Assembly (NCBI RefSeq): GCF_011045115.1
Contig: NZ_JAAKZG010000005.1
Location: 310,001 to 374,000 of the forward strand
Length of the DNA stretch: 64,000 bases
Direction of reading: 5' to 3'
DNA from: Mesorhizobium zhangyense
GTDB taxonomy: Bacteria; Pseudomonadota; Alphaproteobacteria; Rhizobiales; Rhizobiaceae
Shown in pieces: positions 57,906-64,000 of this stretch; the first letter of the stretch is position 1, and every line of letters starts with the position of its first letter. Below the pieces are notes generated by a model that saw only the letters and a list, made by a program, of their open reading frames with translations, was not told the DNA's origin and made no database searches. The position numbers and the translations under genes are program-made.

Positions 57906-58259
57906 ATGATCGCCAACATTCTGATCGCGCTGGTGGCGGCGCTGCATCTTTATTTCATGTATCTGGAGATGGTTGCGTGGGACACGCCGGCGGGGCGGAA
58001 GGCGTTCAACCTGACGCCGGAATTTGCCACCGCATCGAAAGTGCTGGCGGCCAATCAGGGGCTTTATAATGGTTTTCTAGCAGCCGGGCTGATCTGGGGG
58101 CTGTGGTTGGGGGAGACCGGCTTTGCGGTGAAAACGTTCTTCCTGATCTGCGTTGTGGTCGCCGGCCTGTTCGGGGCGGCAACCGTCAGCCGCAAGATCC
58201 TTTTCATTCAGGCGCAGCCGGCGGCGTTGGCGCTTGTGGCGCTGTTCGCCGGCTGGTGA
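57906..58259 (+). CDS. DUF1304 membrane protein
   Basis: The 117-residue protein has four predicted helices: ANILIALVAALHLYFMYLEMVAWDTPAGRKAF is the conserved DUF1304 N-terminus, followed by ANQGLYNGFLAAGLIWGL and two hydrophobic segments. ATG 57906 follows GGGAGGGGTAA. Unknown function. A stem follows the stop by about 20 bases. Confidence 0.92.
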   Translation: MIANILIALVAALHLYFMYLEMVAWDTPAGRKAFNLTPEFATASKVLAANQGLYNGFLAAGLIWGLWLGETGFAVKTFFLICVVVAGLFGAATVSRKILFIQAQPAALALVALFAGW

Positions 58260-58278
58260 TTTCCGACCGGCAAGGAAA

Positions 58279-58306
58279 GGCCGCTCCCCGCCAACTGGGA
58301 GCGGCC
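58279..58306. terminator. Terminator-like hairpin
   Basis: GGCCGCTCCC and GGGAGCGGCC pair around CGCCAACT at the convergent junction of the DUF1304 gene and the next minus-strand gene. No T-run. Confidence 0.55.
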
Positions 58307-58322
58307 CACCACTATGGGCGCG

Positions 58323-58805
58323 TCAGGCGTTGGCGACATCCCTGTGGATGGTGCGGTTAAGGTTTGCGATGCGGGTCTGCAGCCTATCGAAGCGGGCTTC
58401 AGGCAGGGTGCCGCGATGGTTCTCGGCAACTATCTGTGCGTCGGTGCGGATCATCCGGGAGCGGTTTTCCAGGTTACGTGCCTCGGCATTGTTCAGGTAT
58501 CCATCCCGCCGATCGAGCATGATGCGGTGGTTTACCCGGCTGATTTCACGATCGATCCGGGCAAGCCGTTCGTGGTGAACCGCAGCCATGGTTTGTGGGG
58601 CAGGCATTGCCTGCACTCCCAGGGCGGCGTCGGTTTGTGAGGTGATCGAATCCGGAATGGGCGTGTCGTCCCCGCTGCTGAACCGGTTGCCATCGAAGTT
58701 GTGTTCATGTCCGTGGCCGCCGGAGTGATCTGCTGCGTAGGCGCCGGCGAAGGAGGTTGAAGCGAGAGCTGCGGCAAGAGCCGCCTTGATGAGAAAAGAG
58801 CGCAT
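58323..58805 (-). CDS. Exported hypothetical protein, His-rich N-terminus
   Basis: ATG 58805 with AGAGGACG before it gives 160 residues: signal peptide ending GAYAA, a stretch DHSGGHGHEHNFDGNRFSSG with four His, then a charged helical region (ERLARIDREISRVNHRIMLDRRDGYL and RFDRLQTRIANLNRTI). A metal-binding role for the His stretch is an inference. No family recognised. Confidence 0.7.
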   Translation of the reverse strand: MRSFLIKAALAAALASTSFAGAYAADHSGGHGHEHNFDGNRFSSGDDTPIPDSITSQTDAALGVQAMPAPQTMAAVHHERLARIDREISRVNHRIMLDRRDGYLNNAEARNLENRSRMIRTDAQIVAENHRGTLPEARFDRLQTRIANLNRTIHRDVANA

Positions 58806-59040
58806 GATTTGCGTCCTCTGTTCTGCGCGGGCGGGCAATGTCGCCCGCAAGTCAGGCCGTCCGGTTCTGTCGCGTCGCGAATGGGAGTATCGCCGGCAGT
58901 TCCCGACCTGTGCAGCGAAGCTACGCCCAGCCTCCCATCACGCGCAAATTACAAAAAGATAATTCGCGTTTGATGGGAAATGCTGCATTCGCGGACATAT
59001 TTGAGCGAATATGGCATGAATTCGGCGTTGTTTTCGCGGT

Positions 59041-60069
59041 CTAGCGCTCTGTCAGCTTCAGCTCGATGCGGCGGTTCTTGTTGCGCGCATCGTCCGTGTC
59101 GGCAGTGTCGAGCGGCTGGAATTCGCCGAAGCCGGCGGCCACCAGCCGGTTGGCCGGCACGCCGTTTTCGATCAGGAATTTCACCACCGAGGTCGCGCGG
59201 GCGGAAGAAAGCTCCCAGTTGTCGCGATAGCGGCCGGTGCCCGAAAGCGGGCGGTTGTCGGTGTGGCCATCGACGCGCAGCACCCAGTTGATCTCCGGCG
59301 GGATTTCCTTCTGCAGTTCGATGATGGCGTCGGCGAGCTTCTTCATCTCGCCGCGGCCGGCATCGTTGATGACCTCCGAGCCGACCGGGAACAGCACTTC
59401 CGACTGGAAGACGAAGCGGTCGCCGACGATTCGGATGTTTTCGCGGTCGGACAGGATTTCGCGCAGGCGCCCGAAGAAGTCGGAGCGGTAGCGGTTCAGT
59501 TCCTGGACGCGCTGGGCGAGCGCGACATTCAGCCGTTTGCCGAGATCGGCGATCTTGACGTTGGAATCACGGTCCTTGGCCTCGGATGCGTCCAGCGCCT
59601 GTTCGAGCGCGCCGATCTGCTTGCGCAGGGCGGCGATCTGCTGGTTGAGAAGCTCGACCTGGCTCAGCGCGCGCTGGCTGACCTGGCGTTCATTGTCGAG
59701 CTGGCCCGACAGGGTGCCGATCTGGGCGGTGGCGGCAGCACCGGCACCCGCGCCTTGCGACAGGAGCTGTTCGAGCCGGCTTTTCTCGGCTTCGGCGGCG
59801 GAAAGCGAGGCTTGCAGATTGGCGAGCGAATCCTGTGCGTCCTGGGTGCTGGATTTCTCCAGGGCCAGAAGCTGCGTCAGTTCGTTGATCTGCGAGTTGA
59901 GGCGGTTCAGCACCGCGTCCTTGCCGGTGATTTCTCGGCTGAGCAGGAACTGCGCCAGCACGAACACCGATAGCAGGAACATGATGGCCAGCAGCAGCGT
60001 CGACAGTGCGTCGACGAAGCCCGGCCAGTAGTCGATACGGCGGTCGGTGCGCCGGCGCGACAGAGCCAT
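59041..60069 (-). CDS. MotB/OmpA-like protein with coiled coil
   Basis: The 342-residue protein has one N-terminal membrane helix with WPGFVDALSTLLLAIMFLLSVFVLAQ, with an Asp at the start as in MotB. It then has a coiled coil (about 50-190), and a C-terminal OmpA-like peptidoglycan-binding domain (VDGHTDNRPLSGTGRYRDNWELSSARATSVV and RNKNRRIELKL). It is coupled to the MotA-like gene by TAATG. No flagellar genes are near. Confidence 0.92.
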   Translation of the reverse strand: MALSRRRTDRRIDYWPGFVDALSTLLLAIMFLLSVFVLAQFLLSREITGKDAVLNRLNSQINELTQLLALEKSSTQDAQDSLANLQASLSAAEAEKSRLEQLLSQGAGAGAAATAQIGTLSGQLDNERQVSQRALSQVELLNQQIAALRKQIGALEQALDASEAKDRDSNVKIADLGKRLNVALAQRVQELNRYRSDFFGRLREILSDRENIRIVGDRFVFQSEVLFPVGSEVINDAGRGEMKKLADAIIELQKEIPPEINWVLRVDGHTDNRPLSGTGRYRDNWELSSARATSVVKFLIENGVPANRLVAAGFGEFQPLDTADTDDARNKNRRIELKLTER

Positions 60070-61091
60070 TAATTAGGCTCCCGCTTCTTGAGCGCATCGG
60101 CGATTTTTTCGAGCGTGTTGCGCATCGCCTTCTGTTCCTGCGACTGCGCCTCGACCCAGTCGCGCATGATCTGCTGCTCGGAGCGCATGTTCTTGACCAG
60201 GCCGGAAATGCCGTCGGCGAGATTGGCCATGGCGGTGGCGACGCGCGGGCTGGAGCCGCCGGTTTCCTGCATGTTGCGGAGCTTCTCCGACAGCGCCCTG
60301 ATCTCGTCGGAGGACCCACTGCCGGTGGGCGCGACCACCTGGATGTCGGAGGAAAGGTCGGTGACAGAGGAGAGCCAGTTTTCAAGCTCGGTGTAGAAAC
60401 GCGTCTGCGCCCGGCCGGCCTGCAGGTCGAGGAAGCCGAGCACCAGCGAGCCGGCAAGGCCGAACAGCGAGGAGGAGAACGCCGTGCCCATGCCTTCCAG
60501 TGGGGCAGCCAGGCCGGCCTTGAGTGCGTCGAGCACGGCGGCGGTGTCGCCGGTGCCCGGGTCCAGCGACTGGATGGTGTCGCCGATCGAGCCGATGGTG
60601 TGCAGCAGGCCCCAGAAGGTGCCGAGCAGGCCGAGGAAGACCAGGAGGCCGATGAGATAGCGCGAGATGTCGCGGGTTTCGTCGAGGCGGGTGGCAATCG
60701 AATCGAGCATGGTGCGCATCGAACTGGTCGAGAAGGCCATCGATGACGAGCGGCTGAGCAGTGCCTTCATCGGCGCCAGCAGCACCGGTTCGGCTTCCTC
60801 GGAGCCAGCGCGGAAGGTGTTGACCCAGCGCACTTCGCGGAACAGCCGCGTCACCTGCAGAAAGGCGAGCAGGATGCCGATGACGAGAACGCCGAGAATC
60901 AGGCCGTTGAGGCCGGGATTGGTGGTGAAGGCCGACGAAATCTGCCGCGTCAGGATCGCCGCGATGAAGGCGACGATGGCCAAAAACACCACCATGGAGA
61001 GAAGAAAGACCTGCGGGCTCGACAGCTTGTAGGGATCGTAGCCTTCGGCATCGGAGGCTTCGCCTATCCCGAAAATTCTCATGAACGCCAT
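60069..61091 (-). CDS. MotA/TolQ/ExbB-like proton channel protein
   Basis: The 340-residue protein has membrane helices at about 28-50, 60-80, 145-165 and 190-220. The MotA/TolQ-like core LLVFLGLLGTFWGLLHTIGSIGDTI and GMGTAFSSSLFGLAGSLVLGFLDLQ are clear. The C-terminal helix extends into the cytoplasm. With the MotB-like partner it forms a stator-like ion channel, probably non-flagellar (cell envelope). ATG 61091 is chosen. Confidence 0.92.
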   Translation of the reverse strand: MAFMRIFGIGEASDAEGYDPYKLSSPQVFLLSMVVFLAIVAFIAAILTRQISSAFTTNPGLNGLILGVLVIGILLAFLQVTRLFREVRWVNTFRAGSEEAEPVLLAPMKALLSRSSSMAFSTSSMRTMLDSIATRLDETRDISRYLIGLLVFLGLLGTFWGLLHTIGSIGDTIQSLDPGTGDTAAVLDALKAGLAAPLEGMGTAFSSSLFGLAGSLVLGFLDLQAGRAQTRFYTELENWLSSVTDLSSDIQVVAPTGSGSSDEIRALSEKLRNMQETGGSSPRVATAMANLADGISGLVKNMRSEQQIMRDWVEAQSQEQKAMRNTLEKIADALKKREPN

Positions 61092-61198
61092 TGCCGCTCC
61101 GATTCCGTGCCCGCAATCAACTTGCCCGCGACTCTAAACGGAAATGTGACGAAATTGAAAGACGCAAGGTGCAGCTTGTCGCAAGCAAGGCCAGATAA

Positions 61199-61903
61199 TC
61201 AGAGCCGGTTGACGACCAGAACATCCAGTACGGCGGCGAAATGCAGCCCGGCGCCGGTCACCACGAAGCCGTGCCAGACGGCGTTCTGGAACCGCAGGCC
61301 CCGCCACGCGAAGAAGACCACGCCGCAGGAATAGACGATGCCGCCCGCCAGCAGCAGCATGAGTGTTGCCGGTGGCAGGGTATGCAGCAGGGGCTGAAGC
61401 ACCACGACGCCGCTCCAGCCGATGGCGAGATAGAAGCCAACGGCGATGCGGTCGAAACGACCGGGGAAAAGCATCTTGAGCGCGATGCCGAGGGCTGCCG
61501 CTGACCAGACGAGAATGAGCATCCGGCGCGTCAGCGCGGCGTCGTTCAACTGGGCCAGGAACGGCGTGTAGGTCGCGGCGATGAGAAGATAGATGGCAGC
61601 GTGGTCGAAGCGGCGAAGGATCCATTTCGCCGGCGATATCGGCCAGAGATTGTAGGCGAGCGAAATCGACAGGACCGTGAGCAGCGACACGACGTAGAAG
61701 ACCGCGGCGACATATTCGCCCGGACCGGCGTGGAAGGCGGAGATTGCGAGAAGTGCGGAGCCGGCTGCGATGGCGAGCACGATGCCGACCGCATGGACGA
61801 TGCCGTCGGCGATCAGTTCGGCGCGCGAATAATGAAAGCGCCCAGGTAGGGGGAGGGCGCTTTCTGCATTCCGATCAGTGTTCGGTTGCGCGGCTTTCGT
61901 CAT
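61199..61903 (-). CDS. trhA: Hemolysin III / TrhA family membrane protein
   Basis: The 234-residue protein has seven helices. SLAYNLWPIS, DHAAIYLLIAATYTPF and AVWHGFVVTGAGLHFAAVL carry the conserved Ser, Asp and His of the PAQR/HlyIII family. Homologues control membrane-lipid fluidity. It is alone between the MotA-like and suhB genes. Confidence 0.93.
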   Translation of the reverse strand: MTKAAQPNTDRNAESALPLPGRFHYSRAELIADGIVHAVGIVLAIAAGSALLAISAFHAGPGEYVAAVFYVVSLLTVLSISLAYNLWPISPAKWILRRFDHAAIYLLIAATYTPFLAQLNDAALTRRMLILVWSAAALGIALKMLFPGRFDRIAVGFYLAIGWSGVVVLQPLLHTLPPATLMLLLAGGIVYSCGVVFFAWRGLRFQNAVWHGFVVTGAGLHFAAVLDVLVVNRL

Positions 61904-62001
61904 ACCAGACGATATGAACGACCGAGGCAGGCTTTTTCAAGACGCCAATTGGGAGAAGACAGGGCGACGCTTTGCGCCTTCCGGCGGAGACAGGGGGCGT
62001 T

Positions 62002-62802
62002 TCAGCGCGCCGTTACCGGCTTCTTCAGCGTCTTGAGCAGGGCGCGATGGATCGTTTCGTTGCCGGCGACAATCGCACCGGTGTCGAACATATCATTGCC
62101 GCCATTCTTGTCGGAGACGAAGCCGCCGGCCTCGCGCACCATCAGGATGCCGGCTGCGACGTCCCAGGGCGAGAGCGATTCTTCCCAGAAACCGTCCATG
62201 CGGCCTGCCGCGACATAGGCGAGGTCGAGCGCTGCCGAACCCAGGCGGCGGATGCCGGACACTTCGCCCATGACGTTGCGCAACTCGACGAGGTAGTTGC
62301 CGTGGTGGCCCCGGCCGAGATGCGGCACGCCGGTGCCGATAACGCAGTCGGTGAGCTTGGTGCGACCGGCGACCCGCAGGCGGCGATCGTTCATGAAGGC
62401 GCCGCCGCCGCGCTCGGCGGTGTAGAGTTCGTCCATTGCCGGGTTGTAGATGACGCCGGCGACGATCTGGCCCTGACGCTCCAGTGCGATCGAGATCGAG
62501 AAGATCGGGATGCCGTGCAGGAAGTTTGTGGTGCCGTCGAGCGGATCGACGATCCAGCGGTGCTGGTCGTCCTCGCCTGCCACCACGCCACGCTCTTCCA
62601 TCAGGAAAGCGTAACCCGGCCGCCCCTTGGCCAGCTCGGCATGGATGATCTCTTCGGCCTTGCGATCGGCCTGCGAGACATAGTCGCCGGGGCCTTTCAT
62701 AGAGACCTGAAGGTTCTGCACTTCGCCGAAGTCGCGCGACAGCGAGCGGCCGGCCTTCATAGCGGCCTGGACCATGACATTGAGGATCGCCGAACGCGCC
62801 AT
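62002..62802 (-). CDS. suhB: Inositol monophosphatase family protein
   Basis: The 266-residue metal-dependent phosphatase has LMEERG (E69 region), WIVDPLDGTTNFLHGIP (D86 to T92) and SPWDVAAGILMVREAGG (about 211-227), all IMPase signatures. It hydrolyses inositol-1-phosphate or related sugar phosphates. It is close to efp, a common order in Rhizobiales. Confidence 0.95.
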   Translation of the reverse strand: MARSAILNVMVQAAMKAGRSLSRDFGEVQNLQVSMKGPGDYVSQADRKAEEIIHAELAKGRPGYAFLMEERGVVAGEDDQHRWIVDPLDGTTNFLHGIPIFSISIALERQGQIVAGVIYNPAMDELYTAERGGGAFMNDRRLRVAGRTKLTDCVIGTGVPHLGRGHHGNYLVELRNVMGEVSGIRRLGSAALDLAYVAAGRMDGFWEESLSPWDVAAGILMVREAGGFVSDKNGGNDMFDTGAIVAGNETIHRALLKTLKKPVTAR

Positions 62803-62825
62803 TTACTAGACTCCGAACGCTGCGC

Positions 62826-63392
62826 TTAGTCGGCGCGGCGGATGTAGGTGATTTCGTTGGTGTCGACGACGATGCGTTCGCCCGAAGCAATGAAAGGCGG
62901 AACCAGAACGCGCACGCCGTTTTCCAGCACTGCCGGCTTGTAGGACGATGCGGCCGTCTGGCCCTTCACCACCGGGTCAGCCTCGGTGATCGTCAGCGTC
63001 ACCTGGTCGGGCAGCGCGATGCCGATGGGACGTTCGTCGTAAAGCTCGACAGTCACCATCATGCCGTCCTGCAGGAAGGCTGCGCGATCGCCCACGAAGT
63101 CCTTCAGGAGTTCGAGCTGCTCGTAGCTCTGGGTGTCCATGAACACCAGAGCATCGCCCTGTTCGTAGAGGAACGAGAAGTCCTTCTGTTCCAGCCGCAC
63201 TTTTTCGACCGTCTCGGCCGAACGGAAGCGCTCGTTGAGCTTGGTGCCGTTGATGAGGTTCTTCAGTTCAACCTGGTTGTAGGCGCCGCCCTTGCCGGGC
63301 TTGACGTGGTTGGTCCTGACCGCCACCCAGAGGCCGCCATCGTGTTCGATGACATTGCCGGGACGGATTTCGTTGCCGTTGATCTTGGCCAT
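62826..63392 (-). CDS. efp: Elongation factor P
   Basis: The 188-residue protein begins [20 protein letters not shown]. The tip loop is [10 protein letters not shown] and K34 is the lysine that gets modified (beta-lysyl in EpmA systems). It helps translation of polyproline stretches. ATG 63392 is preceded by GGAAC. The genes suhB and efp are 23 bases apart. Confidence 0.97.
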   Translation of the reverse strand: MAKINGNEIRPGNVIEHDGGLWVAVRTNHVKPGKGGAYNQVELKNLINGTKLNERFRSAETVEKVRLEQKDFSFLYEQGDALVFMDTQSYEQLELLKDFVGDRAAFLQDGMMVTVELYDERPIGIALPDQVTLTITEADPVVKGQTAASSYKPAVLENGVRVLVPPFIASGERIVVDTNEITYIRRAD

Positions 63393-63519
63393 TGTTGTAA
63401 AGTTCCGGAGAGGTTTATCCGTCTGGTCGACGGTTTCGGCGCTTCCAAGACCACAATTTGCGTGGAGAGGCAAGAGAGAGGCCTGAAAACGCGGTGTTTA
63501 CGGCCTGAAACCACCCATG

Positions 63520-64000
63520 TCAGCGCAAACGGTTAGCCCGCTGCAGCGCCGTTTTCATTTCGTCGTCGGTCAGGCCGTCGAGAAAATCCTCCATCGCCGC
63601 ATCCCTCAAGCCGGCGCGGCGAGCGAGCATGTACCATGCGGCGGCGCTGATGGAATCGGGATCGGTGCCAAGGCCCTGCATATAGAGTTTGGCGAGGCGG
63701 TTCTGTGCGGCGACGTTGCCGTCAAGGGCTGCGATCCGCATCCAGTTGAAACCGGCCTTGCGGTCGCGGTCGCCGCCGCGCCCGTCCATCAGCCATGTGC
63801 CGAGATCGAGCTGGGCGGTATCGTAACCCTGGATGGCGGCGCGCAGCAGCCAGCGCCGCGCTTCGACGTCGTCGTGTTTCTTGCCGCCGACGCCGTTGGC
63901 GAAGATCTGCGACATCGCATATTGCGCATCGGCCAGTCCGGCGTCAGCGGCGCGCTGGTAATAGACGACAGCGTCGTCCATCCCCTTGCCTTCGGATTCG
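63520..64000 (-). CDS. Sel1-like repeat protein, N-terminus beyond the right edge
   Basis: The frame is open up to base 64000; the codons before the internal Met read ESEGKG, which is part of a Sel1 repeat, so the gene starts outside. The visible part has four Sel1 repeats: DAVVYYQRAADAGLADAQYAMSQI, ARRWLLRAAIQGYDTAQLDLGTWL, GFNWMRIAALDGNVAAQNRLAKLY and AAAWYMLARRAG. It mediates protein contacts. Confidence 0.85.
   Translation of the reverse strand, partial: ESEGKGMDDAVVYYQRAADAGLADAQYAMSQIFANGVGGKKHDDVEARRWLLRAAIQGYDTAQLDLGTWLMDGRGGDRDRKAGFNWMRIAALDGNVAAQNRLAKLYMQGLGTDPDSISAAAWYMLARRAGLRDAAMEDFLDGLTDDEMKTALQRANRLR

Noticed and set aside
1-64000. tRNA and rRNA genes
   Set aside because: I looked for T-loop GGTTCGAATC-like motifs and rRNA stretches and saw none. 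A covariance search could still find a missed tRNA.

Overview
The window looks like chromosome of a high-GC alphaproteobacterium of the Rhizobiales, most likely Phyllobacteriaceae (Mesorhizobium, Aminobacter or a close relative). The reasons are the DUF1013 regulator TrcR, the DUF2312/GapR nucleoid protein, DUF1127 and DUF465 small proteins, an ECF41-type sigma factor, zinc-free bL31 and bL36, and several families of GC-rich palindromic intergenic repeats. No tRNA, rRNA operon, CRISPR array, transposase, prophage or replication origin was seen. About 80 genes are supported, many of them joined by 4-base ATGA or 1-base TAATG overlaps.

Layout. 1-1237: a low-GC island with the start of an unknown basic protein at the left edge and a beta-class DNA methyltransferase, probably part of a restriction-modification unit. 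1234-7899: accessory stress and signalling genes: an SDR dehydrogenase with divergent TetR, an ECF41 sigma factor with its carboxymuconolactone-decarboxylase partner, a methyltransferase, a lipoprotein, an ArsR/AHSA1 pair, DUF1801 and a secreted hydrolase. 7961-12756: trcR, a large secreted phytase-like esterase behind a three-repeat PHO box, a flavin oxidoreductase with divergent TetR, and a DUF1127 protein. 12997-18025: a membrane diguanylate cyclase with an intact I-site, the iorAB molybdenum hydroxylase and a DUF922 protease. 18149-19276: a run of five very small minus-strand genes, followed by an AT-rich gene-free stretch. 20010-29636: quinone oxidoreductase, MFS transporter, ArsR, two DUF465 proteins, purEK, rpmJ, a TPR protein, a hydrolase and pyruvate kinase. 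30367-36378: N-formylglutamate amidohydrolase, DUF1244, gapR, L,D-transpeptidase, DUF488, msrB, a VWA protein and a YeeE/YedE pair. 36613-41480: GH25 lysozyme, GNAT, MoxR ATPase, 6S RNA with 5-formyltetrahydrofolate cyclo-ligase, an orphan Xre regulator and a YmdB-like phosphodiesterase. 41556-51444: TerC, HxlR/GST, MBL hydrolases, yebC, a SelW-like protein, NmrA/DUF1772 with divergent TetR, rpmE, an MsbA-like ABC exporter and a persulfide-dioxygenase-like enzyme. 51648-64000: an FAD dehydrogenase, M32 carboxypeptidase, a large DUF3857/transglutaminase membrane protein, a MotA/MotB-like pair, hemolysin III, suhB, efp and a Sel1-repeat protein cut by the right edge.

The most notable non-gene structure is a family of four 147-152 bp palindromic elements (14346, 38216, 51483, 53420), each placed just beyond the 3' end of a gene. 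They have an asymmetric core that is inverted relative to its flanks in one copy, and a compensatory stem change in another. A second family (43575 and 47916) occurs twice in opposite orientation. Five divergent regulator-target junctions carry large, centred dyads that can be read as operators, and these help to choose start codons.
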